The notes: generated by a model not told the origin, from the sequence alone. DNA of 64,000 nt from JAMLIN01 sp964476625 (GCA_964476625.1 CAYZBJ010000002.1:68647-132646), one strand, 5' to 3'; shown: positions 8,157 through 16,993, numbered from the stretch's first letter. Numbers and translations are program-made.

Positions 8157-10558
8157 GCGGCCTGCGCAGCCTGCAGTGGGTGCCGCATGCGCTCGACCGC
8201 AAGCTGCTGCGCGACCTGCTGCGCATGTGGAGCCAGGCGCTCACCATCGCGCTGGTGGTCGCCAGCGGCGTCGGGGGTTTCATCACCAGCCTGAGCGCGG
8301 TCGATTCGCTCGCGGCCGCCCGCGATCGCTTCTATGCCGAGGAGCGCTTCGCGGACGTGTTCGCCTCGGTCAAGCGGGCCCCGAACAGCCTCGAGGAAAG
8401 CCTGCGCGGCATCCCCGGGCTGGCCGATGTGCAGACGACCGTCGAGCATGTGGTGCGGGTGCGGGTCGAGGGGGTGAGCGACCCGATCATCGGGCGACTG
8501 ATCGGGCTCGACGATCGCGCGCCGCCGCGCATGAACCGGGTGGTCGTGCGCAGTGGGCGCGCTCCCGAGCTCGGCGAGGCGGGCGCCCGCGGCGATGGCC
8601 GCATCGAAGCCCTGGTGTCGGCCGGGTTCGCCGACGCACGGGGCCTGAAGCCGGGCGACACCGTGTCGGCGCTGGTCAATGGCAAGGAACGCGGCCTGCT
8701 GGTCGTCGGTACCGCGCTCTCGCCCGAGTACATCTTCGCCAGCCTCGGCGGGCACCCCGACATGCGCGGCTTCGGCGTGTTCTGGGTCGACCGCGATACC
8801 CTGGCCGCGGCCTACGACATGGATGGCGCGTTCACCCAGATCGCCGGCAAGCTCGCGCCCGGCGCGTCGGAGCGCGACGTCATCGCGCAGCTCACCCGCT
8901 GGCTCGGCCCCTACGGCGTGGGCGAAGCGCATGGTCGCGAGGACCAGACCTCGCACTCGATGCTCGATGGCGAGATCCGGCAGCAGGAGGTGCTCGGCAC
9001 CGTGCTGCCCTCGATTTTCCTCGGCGTGGCGGCCTTCCTGCTGAACGTCGTGATCTCGCGGCTGGTGTCGACCCAGCGCGAGCAGGTCGCCGCCCTCAAG
9101 GCGCTCGGCTACTCCAACGCCAGCATCGCGGCCCACTACCTGAAGCTGGTGCTGTTCATCGTGACGCTGGGCTTCGGGCTCGGCATCTGGCTGGGCAGCG
9201 CGCTCGGCGCGGGTTTCACCCGGCTCTATGCCGAGTTCTTCTACTTCCCCATCCTCGAGCATCGCATCGCGCCCTGGCTGTTCGTGGTGAGCCTGGGCAT
9301 CACGCTGGCGACCGCGGTCGCCGGTACGCTGAACGCGATCGCCGCCACGGTACGCCTGCCACCGGCCGAGGCAATGCGTCCGCCCGCGCCGGGGCATTTC
9401 CGGCGCACCCTGCTCGAGCGCCTCGGCCTGCGCGGGATCTCGCCTTCGGTGCAGATGATCCTGCGCAACATGGAGCGCCGGCCCTGGCGCACCGGCCTGT
9501 CGATCGGCGGGGTGGCGGCGGCGGTCGCCATCGTGGTGATGGGCAACTTCGTGCGCGACGCGATGGACCATATCGTGCATACCCAGTTCAACCTCGCGAT
9601 GCGCAGCGACGTGGTGCTGTGGATGATCGAGGCGAGCGGGGACAGCACCCGCTTCGAGATCGGCCGGCTGCCCGGGGTGATCGCGGTCGAATCGGGGCGC
9701 GATGTCCCGGTGCGTTTCGTCAACGGCTCGGCGAGCGAGCGCGGTTCGATCCAGGGCTATGCGGCGCAGCCGCAGTTGCGTCGCATCGTCGACATCGACG
9801 GCCACCATGTCGACCTGCCCGGGGACGGCCTGCTGATGACCGATCGGCTCGCCGCCAAGCTCGGCCTGCGGATCGGCGACCCGGTGCGCGCCGAAGTGCT
9901 CGAGGGCCGCCGCCAGTCGCTCGATCTCACGCTGGTCGCGACGGTTCCCGAGATGATCGGGCTCAACGCCTACATGGAGCGGCGCGAACTCAACCGCCTG
10001 GTCCAGGAGGGCGACGTGTCATCGCAGTTCTCGGTCGCGCTCGAGCGCGGCAGCGAGAAATCCTTCCTCGAAGCCATCCAGGGGCTCCCGCGGGTGGTCG
10101 GCGCCTTCAGCAAGGACACGCTCCTGCGCAACATGGAGGAGGTCAGTGCGCGCAACATGCGCCTGATGAGCACGGTGCTCACGCTGTTCGCCAGCGTCAT
10201 CGCGGTCGGGGTGGTCTACAACAATGCCCGCATCGCGCTGGCAGAGCGATTGTGGGAACTCGCCAGCCTGCGGGTGCTGGGCTTCACCCGCGCCGAGGTC
10301 TCGGCGCTGCTGCTCGGCGAGATGGCGATCTCGATCGCGGTGGCGCTGCCGATCGGGATGCTGCTTGGCTGGGGCCTGGTCGAGCTGGTAGCCGGACTGA
10401 TGAAGTCCGACCAGTTCGAGTTCCCGGTGGTGATCCGGGCGCGGACCTACGCCTGGGCCGGGCTCTGCGTGGTGGCCGCCGGCCTGGCGAGCGCCTTGGT
10501 GGTGCGCCGGCGGGTCGACCGGCTCGACATGGTCGCGGCCTTGAAAACGAGGGAATGA
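8153..10558 (+). CDS. FtsX-like ABC permease (two FtsX domains)
   Basis: The product is about 801 residues, long for the family. It has two FtsX-type blocks. The first, around residues 280-420, contains FLLNVVISRLVSTQREQVAALKALG. The second, around 680-800, contains LTLFASVIAVGVVYNNARIAL and ends near the C-terminus. Large periplasmic domains sit between the helices. The GTG at 8153 overlaps the ATPase stop (GTGA); a GTG at 8150 is an alternative. It should couple to the ATPase and the HlyD-like subunit in an envelope exporter. Confidence 0.88.
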   Translation: MSGLRSLQWVPHALDRKLLRDLLRMWSQALTIALVVASGVGGFITSLSAVDSLAAARDRFYAEERFADVFASVKRAPNSLEESLRGIPGLADVQTTVEHVVRVRVEGVSDPIIGRLIGLDDRAPPRMNRVVVRSGRAPELGEAGARGDGRIEALVSAGFADARGLKPGDTVSALVNGKERGLLVVGTALSPEYIFASLGGHPDMRGFGVFWVDRDTLAAAYDMDGAFTQIAGKLAPGASERDVIAQLTRWLGPYGVGEAHGREDQTSHSMLDGEIRQQEVLGTVLPSIFLGVAAFLLNVVISRLVSTQREQVAALKALGYSNASIAAHYLKLVLFIVTLGFGLGIWLGSALGAGFTRLYAEFFYFPILEHRIAPWLFVVSLGITLATAVAGTLNAIAATVRLPPAEAMRPPAPGHFRRTLLERLGLRGISPSVQMILRNMERRPWRTGLSIGGVAAAVAIVVMGNFVRDAMDHIVHTQFNLAMRSDVVLWMIEASGDSTRFEIGRLPGVIAVESGRDVPVRFVNGSASERGSIQGYAAQPQLRRIVDIDGHHVDLPGDGLLMTDRLAAKLGLRIGDPVRAEVLEGRRQSLDLTLVATVPEMIGLNAYMERRELNRLVQEGDVSSQFSVALERGSEKSFLEAIQGLPRVVGAFSKDTLLRNMEEVSARNMRLMSTVLTLFASVIAVGVVYNNARIALAERLWELASLRVLGFTRAEVSALLLGEMAISIAVALPIGMLLGWGLVELVAGLMKSDQFEFPVVIRARTYAWAGLCVVAAGLASALVVRRRVDRLDMVAALKTRE

Positions 10559-11766
10559 ATTCGATGAGAACGAGACGCCTGGTGTACCTGGTGGTCGCCG
10601 TCCTGGCGGTGGTGGGCCTGCTCGCCTGGGCCTTTGCGCCTCGCCCGATCGAGGTGGAGGTCGCCACTGCCACCCTCGGCGTCTTCGAGCGCACGATCGA
10701 CGAGGACGGCAAGACCCGGCTGCGCGATCGCTACGTGGTCTCGGCGCCGCTCACCGGCCAGCTCGCCCGCATCGGCCTGCGCGAGGGCGACCTGGTGAAG
10801 GCCGACGAAGTGCTGGCGACCCTCAGCCCGACCGTCTCGCCGATGCTCGACGATCGAACCGTCGGCGAACTCAATGCCCGCATCGAGGCGGCGCAGGCGA
10901 TGGTGCAAAGGGCCGCCGCGCGCATCGAGCGGGCCCAGGTGGCGGTCGCGCAGGCGCGCATCGAGCTGCGCCACAGCGAGGAGCTCGCGCAACAGGGCTT
11001 CGTTGCCGCCACCAAGCTGCAGAACGACCGGCTCAACCTGCGGGCGGCGCAGAAGGAGCACGAGACCGCGGTGCTCGATCGTCGGGTGGCCGGCCATGAA
11101 CTCGAGCAGGCGCGCGCTGCGCTGGCGGTGGGCGAGGGGGGCGGGAGCCGGAACGCCTTCGTGGTTCGCGCCCCGGTCGATGCCCGGGTGCTCGAGGTGA
11201 CCCAGGCAAGTGCCGCAGCGGTCACCATCGGCAGTCCCCTGCTGATCCTGGGCGATACCCGGCAACTCGAGGTGGTCGCCGAACTGCTCACCGCCGAGGC
11301 CTTGCAGGCGCCACCGGGCACGCCGGCGCGGATCGATCGCTGGGGTGGCTCGACGATCCTGGAAGGGCGCGTCCGGCTCGTCGAGCCGGGCGCCTTCACC
11401 AAGGTGTCGGCGCTCGGCGTGGAGGAGCAGCGGGTACGGGTCCTCATCGACCTCGTCAGTCCCTACGAGGCCTGGCAGGCGCTCGGCGATGGCTACCGCG
11501 TCGGCGTCCGGCTGGTGGTGCGCCGCGAGGAGAACGTGCTGCGGGTGCCGGTGAGCGCGGTGTTCCCCCGCGAGGTCGATGGCCGGCGCGAGATGGCGGT
11601 GTTCGTCATCGAGTCGGGCCGGGCGCGGGTGGTGCCGGTCGAAGTCGGCGATCGCAACGGAGTCGATGCCTGGGTGAAGGCGGGACTCGAGGAAGGGATG
11701 CGCGTGCTGGTCTACCCGCCGGCTTCGGTCAGGGAGGGTGTCCGGGTGAGGGTGCGCGGCGGGTAA
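10555..11766 (+). CDS. HlyD/MacA-type periplasmic adaptor (membrane fusion protein)
   Basis: The product is 403 residues. It has one N-terminal membrane anchor (LVYLVVAVLAVVGLLAWAFA) and then a lipoyl/barrel-sandwich half (VSAPLTGQLARIGLREGDLV). A long alpha-hairpin with coiled-coil heptads spans about residues 100-185, and beta-barrel and membrane-proximal domains follow. This is the adaptor that links an ABC exporter to an outer-membrane channel. No channel gene lies nearby, so it must borrow a TolC-like protein. The ATG overlaps the permease stop as ATGA; the ATG at 10564 is an alternative start. Confidence 0.9.
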   Translation: MNSMRTRRLVYLVVAVLAVVGLLAWAFAPRPIEVEVATATLGVFERTIDEDGKTRLRDRYVVSAPLTGQLARIGLREGDLVKADEVLATLSPTVSPMLDDRTVGELNARIEAAQAMVQRAAARIERAQVAVAQARIELRHSEELAQQGFVAATKLQNDRLNLRAAQKEHETAVLDRRVAGHELEQARAALAVGEGGGSRNAFVVRAPVDARVLEVTQASAAAVTIGSPLLILGDTRQLEVVAELLTAEALQAPPGTPARIDRWGGSTILEGRVRLVEPGAFTKVSALGVEEQRVRVLIDLVSPYEAWQALGDGYRVGVRLVVRREENVLRVPVSAVFPREVDGRREMAVFVIESGRARVVPVEVGDRNGVDAWVKAGLEEGMRVLVYPPASVREGVRVRVRGG

Positions 11767-11805
11767 GGTCCTCGCGCACCCCCGACCGTCGGGTGGCCGC
11801 CGGGA

Positions 11806-12789
11806 TCAGGCCTGCGCCGCGCTGCCGGCTTCGAGCCGCGCCATGTCCGACGCGGTGAGCTGCAGCCGGGTCGCGCGCACCAGGCTGTCGAGCTGCTNNN
11901 NNNNNNNCCGCTCGATGCTGGTCGCGCTGGCGATCGGCGCGCTCACCCCCTCGCGGGCGATCAGCCACGCGAGTGCTACTTCGGCAAGCGCCGCATCGTG
12001 CGCCGCGGCGACTTCATCGAGCGCCGCGAGGATCCGCTCGCCGCGCGCATCGAGGTACTTGGCGATGCCGGCGCCACGCGCGCTCTTGCCGAGGTCGTCC
12101 TTCGAGCGGTACTTGCCCGAGAGGAAGCCCGAGGCGAGGCTGTAATAGGTGATGACGCCGAGTCCTTCGGCAATGGCGAGGTCGCGCAGCGGGCCTTCGT
12201 AGCGGTCCCGGTTGTAGAGGTTGTACTCGGGCTGGATGACCTCGTAGCGCGATATGCCGGCCTGCGCCGATGCCGACAGCGCGGCCCGCAACTGGCCCGC
12301 GTCGTAGTTCGATGCGCCGATCGCGCGCACCTTGCCCTGGCGCACCAGCTTCTCGTGCGCCTGCAGGGTTTCCTCGATGGGGGTGACGGGATCGGGGAAG
12401 TGGCTGAAGTAGAGGTCGATCCGATCGGTCCGCAGGCGGCGCAGGGACGCCTCGGCCGAGGCGACGATGTTCGCCGCCGTGAGGCCGCCGCCCTTCTCCT
12501 TGAGGGCGGCGCCCGCCTTGGTGATGATCACGCAGCGGTCGCGGCGCGAGGGCTCGGCGGCGAGCCAGTTGCCGATGATGGTTTCCGATTCGCCGCCCTG
12601 GTTGCCGGGCGCCCAGGCGGAGTAGACGTCGGCGGTGTCGATGGCGTCGAGCCCCGCATCGACGAAGCGATCGAGCAGCGCGAAGGACGTGGCCTCGTCG
12701 ACGGTCCAGCCGAAGACGTTGCCGCCGAAGACGAGGGGGGCGATCTCGATGCCGCTGCGACCGAGGGGACGCTTGCTGGTATTGCTCAT
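11806..12789 (-). CDS. Aldo/keto reductase (contains a 10-N assembly gap)
   Basis: The product is about 327 residues of the aldo/keto reductase superfamily. It shows the N-terminal FGGNVFGWTVDE, the catalytic region DAIDTADVYSAWAPG (Asp and Tyr), and later KAGAAL with the catalytic Lys. The Rossmann-free TIM-barrel pattern ends in SATSIE near the cofactor site. Ten N at 11898-11907 fall within the segment after SATSIE. Relatives usually continue there without extra residues, so the assembled length is unreliable. It lies downstream of, and may be co-transcribed with, the LysR gene. The substrate is unknown. Confidence 0.88.
   Translation of the reverse strand: MSNTSKRPLGRSGIEIAPLVFGGNVFGWTVDEATSFALLDRFVDAGLDAIDTADVYSAWAPGNQGGESETIIGNWLAAEPSRRDRCVIITKAGAALKEKGGGLTAANIVASAEASLRRLRTDRIDLYFSHFPDPVTPIEETLQAHEKLVRQGKVRAIGASNYDAGQLRAALSASAQAGISRYEVIQPEYNLYNRDRYEGPLRDLAIAEGLGVITYYSLASGFLSGKYRSKDDLGKSARGAGIAKYLDARGERILAALDEVAAAHDAALAEVALAWLIAREGVSAPIASATSIERXXXXQLDSLVRATRLQLTASDMARLEAGSAAQA
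11898..11907. other. Assembly gap (10 N) inside the aldo/keto reductase gene
   Basis: Ten undetermined bases near the 3' end of the aldo/keto reductase gene. The reading frame happens to stay open across them, but that is chance. The flanks read SATSIER and then QLDSLV, while family members usually run SATS-x-EQL-x-x-L, which suggests the flanks may overlap or that few bases are missing. Confidence 0.97.
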
Positions 12790-12836
12790 GTCGGTGAAGG
12801 CTCCATGAAAGGGGGGCGGATAGTCGGGAAGGAGGC

Positions 12837-13787
12837 TCAGGGGCGAGGCGACCCGGGCTGGGCCAGGCTGGCCGCTTCGCCATCGAGCAGGGCCTGATTG
12901 TGGACTACCGCTTCGCGCAGGAAGTCCCAGATGGTCGTGACCCGCTTGAGCCGGCGCAACTCCTCGTGGCAGTAGATCCAGAACGAGCGGACCACCCGGA
13001 TCTCGCGGCTGAGCACCGGCCGCAGGCGCGGGTCGGGCGCCGCGATGAAGCACGGCAGGATCGCCAGGGCGTCGCCCTGCAGGGCGGCATGGTACTGGGC
13101 GATCACGCTGGTACTGCGGAACGTCACCCGGCTCTGCGGCAGCAGGTCGTGCAGGTAGCGCAGGTGGCTGCTGAAGGCGAGCTCGTCGACGTAGCCGATG
13201 AAGTTGTGCGAACCGAGATCGGCCGGCGTGCCGATCGGCCCATGGCGCTCCAGGTACTCGGGGGTCCCGTAGAGCAGCAGGGTGTAGTCGCACAGCCTGC
13301 TGCACACATAGGGACCGCGCACCGGCTGCTCGATCGTGATCGACAGGTCGGCTTCGCCCTTGGACAGGCTGATCAGTCGCGGGGCCGGCAGGACGTCGAC
13401 GGTGATGCGGGGAAAGCGCCGCTGGAAGTCGGTCAGCAGCGGGGTCAGCACGAAGCTGCCGAAGCCTTCGGTGGTGCCGATCCGGACATGGCCGGACAGG
13501 GCTTGCCCCTGGCCCGAGACGAGCTCGTGCGCGGTATGGAGCACGCTCTCCATCTGCTCGGCGTGCACGAACAGCCGCTGCCCATCGCCGGTCAGGGAGT
13601 AGCCCCCGCTGCGCGATTTCTCGAAGAGCTGGGTGCCGAGCGAGGCTTCCAGCGCCCGCATGCGACGCGCGACCGTCGTGTGCTCGACCAGCAGTCGCCG
13701 GGCCGCGGCACTGACACGCTGGGTGCGCGCCACTTCGAGGAAATAGCGCAGGTTGTCCCAGTCGAGCGGGTTGTCCGGCTTCGCCAT
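12837..13787 (-). CDS. LysR-family transcriptional regulator
   Basis: The product is 316 residues. An N-terminal winged helix-turn-helix covers about residues 8-66 (LDWDNLRYFLEVARTQRVSA, then ARRLLVEHTTVARRMRALEA). A two-lobed effector domain follows (GHVRIGTTEGFGSFVLTPLL). The start is the ATG at 13787; an upstream extension would run into the operator-like repeat. It is divergent from the Liv-type binding protein and mmsA, which it probably controls. The aldo/keto reductase follows on the same strand. The helix-turn-helix has TTVARR, close to the VARRMRALE form seen in AlsR/GcvA-unlike subgroups, so the effector cannot be guessed. Confidence 0.92.
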   Translation of the reverse strand: MAKPDNPLDWDNLRYFLEVARTQRVSAAARRLLVEHTTVARRMRALEASLGTQLFEKSRSGGYSLTGDGQRLFVHAEQMESVLHTAHELVSGQGQALSGHVRIGTTEGFGSFVLTPLLTDFQRRFPRITVDVLPAPRLISLSKGEADLSITIEQPVRGPYVCSRLCDYTLLLYGTPEYLERHGPIGTPADLGSHNFIGYVDELAFSSHLRYLHDLLPQSRVTFRSTSVIAQYHAALQGDALAILPCFIAAPDPRLRPVLSREIRVVRSFWIYCHEELRRLKRVTTIWDFLREAVVHNQALLDGEAASLAQPGSPRP

Positions 13788-13823
13788 GACCTGGCCTCGT
13801 CTCCGGGGCGGACTCCTCCCCTT

Positions 13824-13854
13824 TGTGCATGGATGCACAACCCATGTGCATCCA
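13824..13854. promoter_or_regulatory. Inverted-repeat operator, probable LysR site
   Basis: Two overlapping palindromes are visible. TGTGCAT and ATGCACA at 13824-13839 are separated by 2 bases. TGGATGCACA (13830-13839) is a perfect 10-bp inverted repeat of TGTGCATCCA (13845-13854) with a 5-base spacer. The site is 37-67 bases upstream of the LysR ATG and about 95-125 upstream of the divergent binding-protein gene, where a LysR regulator normally binds. Confidence 0.7.
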
Positions 13855-13949
13855 TTGGTATGTTGTCGAGATTTTCACACAACTACACTGCTTTCAGAAG
13901 CCGCTCCATGAAGCGCGCTCGTTCATTCCACATCGAGAGGAGATCCACC

Positions 13950-15197
13950 ATGTCGAATCCCTTCAAGCCCCGTTCGCGCCGGCGCGCCCCCGTGCTGGGC
14001 GCGCTGGCATCGGCCGTTGCGCTCGCGCTCGGTATCGGCGCCTCGCCCGCGCAGGCGCAACCGGCCGTCAAGATCGGCGTGCTCGGCGACGTATCGGGCA
14101 CCTACGCCGCGATGGGCGGCTCCGGCTCGGTCGCCGCCGCCAAACTTGCGATCGCCGATTGCCTGGCCGCCGAATGCAAGGGCATGACGATCGACCTCGT
14201 CTCGGCCGATCACCAGAACAAGCCCGATGTCGGTACCGCGATCGTGCGCGAATGGTTCGACCGCGAAGGCGTGACCGCGGTCGCCGACCTGACCAACTCG
14301 GCGGTCGCCCTCTCGGTGCAGGGCCTCGCCCGCGACAAGAACCGGATCGCGATGTTCTCGGGTCCGGCGACCACCACCCTGACCAACAAGGAATGCTCGC
14401 CGGTGGGCTTCCACTGGATGTTCGATACCTACGCCCTGTCGGCGGGCGGCGCGCGGGCGACGGTCGCCGACGGCGGCAAGTCCTGGTACTTCGTCACCGT
14501 CGACTACGCGTTCGGCCACGCCCTCGAGGCCGACACCGAGAAGATGGTCAAGAGCCTCGGCGGCACCGTGGCGGGCAGCGTCCGCCATCCGCTCAACACC
14601 GCGGACTTCGCCTCCTTCCTGTTGCAGGCGCAGGCCTCGAAGGCGCAGGTCGTCGCGCTCGCCAACGGCGGGCAGGACACCGTCAACGCCATCAAGCAGG
14701 CACGCGAGTTCGGCATCGTCCAGGGTGGGCAGCGCCTGGTCTCGCTGCTGGTGTTCCTGTCCGACCTGCGGGCGCTCGGGCTGGAGCCCGCGCAGGGCCT
14801 GTCCTACGTCGACGGCTTCTACTGGGACTTCGACGATGAAACCCGCAAATGGTCGGCCCGCTTCGAGCAGGCCTTCGAGGGCCTGAAGCCGACGATGGTG
14901 CAGGCCGGCGTCTATTCGAGCGTGCTGCACTACCTGCGCGCGGTCGTCGACGCCCAGTCGACCGACGGCGACAAGGTCGCGGCCAGCATGCGCAAGTTGC
15001 CGATCAAGGATCCGATCATGCGCAATGCGAGCATCCAGCCGAACGGGCGCGTCATCCACGACATGTACCTGTACCAGGCCAAGACGCCAGCCGAATCGAC
15101 GGGCGGCTGGGACTACTCGAAGCTGCTGGCGACCATTCCCGCGGCCGATGCATTCCAGCCTCTGTCCGAATCCACCTGCCCGCTCCTGAAGAAGTAG
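13950..15197 (+). CDS. Liv-type (branched-chain amino acid) ABC substrate-binding protein, orphan
   Basis: The product is 415 residues with a basic start, hydrophobic core and signal cleavage near residue 36 (AQAQP). The mature part begins VKIGVLGDVSGTYAAMGGSG, the type-I periplasmic binding fold of LivJ/amide/aromatic-acid binders. A good ribosome site (GAGAGGAG) precedes the ATG. No livHMGF permease or ATPase genes are adjacent, so it must use a transporter elsewhere or act as a sensor partner. It is followed 35 bp later by an mmsA-type dehydrogenase, suggesting a shared substrate pathway. Confidence 0.88.
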   Translation: MSNPFKPRSRRRAPVLGALASAVALALGIGASPAQAQPAVKIGVLGDVSGTYAAMGGSGSVAAAKLAIADCLAAECKGMTIDLVSADHQNKPDVGTAIVREWFDREGVTAVADLTNSAVALSVQGLARDKNRIAMFSGPATTTLTNKECSPVGFHWMFDTYALSAGGARATVADGGKSWYFVTVDYAFGHALEADTEKMVKSLGGTVAGSVRHPLNTADFASFLLQAQASKAQVVALANGGQDTVNAIKQAREFGIVQGGQRLVSLLVFLSDLRALGLEPAQGLSYVDGFYWDFDDETRKWSARFEQAFEGLKPTMVQAGVYSSVLHYLRAVVDAQSTDGDKVAASMRKLPIKDPIMRNASIQPNGRVIHDMYLYQAKTPAESTGGWDYSKLLATIPAADAFQPLSESTCPLLKK

Positions 15198-15232
15198 GCA
15201 GGCAGGGCACCCACCGAACCGAAGGAGCCGAG

Positions 15233-16696
15233 ATGAACGACGCGCCACGCCTGCCGCTGCTGATAGATGGCAAGCGGATCGAATCACGCAGCCAGGACTG
15301 GCGCGATGTCATCGACCCGGCCACCCAGGAGGTGGTCGCCCGGGTGCCGATGGCCACGAAGGAGGAGCTCGAGCTCGCGGTTGCGAGCGCGAAGAAGGCG
15401 TTCGAGTCCTGGCGCGAGGTCGGGCAGGGGCGGCGGATGCGGGTGATGCTGCGCTTCCAGCAACTGCTGCGCGAGAACACCGGTCGACTGGCCGAGCTGA
15501 TCACGCGCGAGCACGGCAAGACCCTGCCCGATGCCGAGGGCGAAGTCGGCCGGGGCCTCGAGGTGGTCGAGCACGCCTGTTCCATCGCGAGCCTGCAACT
15601 GGGCGAGTTCGCCGAGAACGCCGCGACCGGGATCGACGTCTATACCCTGATCCAGCCGCTGGGCGTGTGCGCCGGCATCACCGCCTTCAACTTCCCGGTG
15701 ATGCTGCCCTGCTTCATGTTCCCGATCGCGGTGTCCTGCGGCANNNNNNNNNNGCTGGCCGAGCTCGCGCTCGAGGCCGGGCTGCCGCCGGGGGTGCTCA
15801 ACGTCGTCCATGGGGGCCCGGACATCGCGATCGGCCTGTGCGAGCATCCCGACGTCAAGGCGGTGTCGTTCATCGGCTCGACCCGGGTCGGCACCGAGAT
15901 CTACCGGCGCGCGTCGCAGGCGGGCAAGCGCTGCCAGTCGATGATGGGCGCGAAGAACCACTGCGTGATCCTGCCCGATGCCGATCGGGATGCCGCCCTC
16001 GACCATCTCACCGGCGCGGCGTTCGGCGCTGCCGGGCAGCGCTGCATGGCGGCCTCGGTCGCGGTGCTCGTCGGCGAGGCACGCGACTGGCTGCCCGATC
16101 TCGTCGCCCGGTCGCGCAAGCTCAAGGTCAATGCCGGCACCGATCGCGAGGCCGACCTCGGGCCGCTGGTCTCGGCCGGGGCGCGCTCGCGGGTCGAAGG
16201 CCTGATCGCGCGTGGCGTCGAGGAAGGCGCGCAACTGCTGCTCGATGGCCGTGGCATCGAGGTGCCCGGCTTCGGCAAGGGCAACTTCGTCGGCCCGACC
16301 ATCTTCGGCGACGTGAAGCCGACCATGTCGATCTACAGCGAGGAAGTCTTCGGGCCGGTGCTCGCGGTGGTCGGCGTCGACACGCTCGACGAGGCCATCG
16401 AGTTCATCAATGCCAATCCCAACGGCAACGGGGTGGCCTTGTTCACCCAGGACGGTGGCGCCGCGCGCCACTTCCAGAGCCACATCGACGTCGGCCAGAT
16501 CGGCATCAACATCCCGATTCCGGTGCCGGTCGCCTGGTTCAGCTTCACCGGCTCGCGCGCGTCCAAGCTCGGCGATCTCGGGCCCAACGGCAAGCAGGCG
16601 GTCCAGTTCTGGACCCAGACCAAGACGGTCACCGCCCGCTGGGCGGCGGTCGGCGCCACGCCGCGCGGGGTCAACACGACCATCACCATGAAGTAG
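15233..16696 (+). CDS. mmsA: CoA-acylating methylmalonate-semialdehyde dehydrogenase (contains a 10-N gap)
   Basis: This is an aldehyde dehydrogenase of the MmsA type, which converts methylmalonate or malonate semialdehyde to propionyl- or acetyl-CoA in valine, beta-alanine or inositol breakdown. Seen are GVCAGITAFNFPVMLPCFMF, the active-site region GQRCMA and the C-terminal FTGSRASKLGDL. Ten N interrupt the coding sequence after VSCG. Relatives carry about 16-17 residues there, including the KPSE cofactor motif. The assembled 487-codon frame is therefore short by roughly a dozen residues. A GAAGGAG ribosome site precedes the ATG. Co-located with the Liv-type binding protein. Confidence 0.9.
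   Translation: MNDAPRLPLLIDGKRIESRSQDWRDVIDPATQEVVARVPMATKEELELAVASAKKAFESWREVGQGRRMRVMLRFQQLLRENTGRLAELITREHGKTLPDAEGEVGRGLEVVEHACSIASLQLGEFAENAATGIDVYTLIQPLGVCAGITAFNFPVMLPCFMFPIAVSCGXXXXLAELALEAGLPPGVLNVVHGGPDIAIGLCEHPDVKAVSFIGSTRVGTEIYRRASQAGKRCQSMMGAKNHCVILPDADRDAALDHLTGAAFGAAGQRCMAASVAVLVGEARDWLPDLVARSRKLKVNAGTDREADLGPLVSAGARSRVEGLIARGVEEGAQLLLDGRGIEVPGFGKGNFVGPTIFGDVKPTMSIYSEEVFGPVLAVVGVDTLDEAIEFINANPNGNGVALFTQDGGAARHFQSHIDVGQIGINIPIPVPVAWFSFTGSRASKLGDLGPNGKQAVQFWTQTKTVTARWAAVGATPRGVNTTITMK
15744..15753. other. Assembly gap (10 N) inside mmsA
   Basis: Ten undetermined bases between VSCG and LAELALEAG. In MmsA relatives about 16-17 residues, including the NAD-site KPSE motif, separate these two segments. 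The true gap is thus probably about 50 bases, not ten. Frame continuity across the N run is fortuitous. Confidence 0.97.
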
Positions 16697-16716
16697 CCGC
16701 CGTGGCGGCGCGCGCG

Positions 16717-16977
16717 TCAGGCCCGTCCTGGCTGGCGTCGCGCGCTGGTGTCGCTGGCTGTCGTGCGCGCCGCTGTCGCCGGCGCGTCTTCTTCCGGCTC
16801 TCCCGCCGTCGGACGGCTCGCCTGCGGAGCCGGCGGCGCCGCATCATCCATCAGCGGCAGGAAGGCGGGCGATTGCAGGTCCTCGAACTGGTCGTGGTCG
16901 ACCGCCCAGAAGAAGGCGATCCCCGCGCCGACCACGACCAGCATCGACACCAGGATCATGACCGGCAGGATGCTCAT
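16717..16977 (-). CDS. ccoS: cbb3 oxidase assembly protein CcoS
   Basis: The product is 86 residues. It has one N-terminal membrane helix (SILPVMILVSMLVVVGAGIA) followed by the CcoS hallmark FFWAVDHDQFEDLQSPA. CcoS is needed to insert haem b and copper into cbb3 oxidase. The remainder is a proline/alanine-rich low-complexity tail, longer than usual. It is the last gene of the cco operon and converges on mmsA with a 20-bp gap, so no room is left for a separate terminator. Confidence 0.93.
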   Translation of the reverse strand: MSILPVMILVSMLVVVGAGIAFFWAVDHDQFEDLQSPAFLPLMDDAAPPAPQASRPTAGEPEEDAPATAARTTASDTSARRQPGRA

Positions 16978-16993
16978 CGGGGTAAGGCGCCGT

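Noticed and set aside
12837..13878. LysR gene extended to a start at 13838
   Set aside because: The longer start would translate the operator-like inverted repeat (MHPCTKGRS...) and has no homology with LysR N-termini. The ATG at 13787 fits the helix-turn-helix position.
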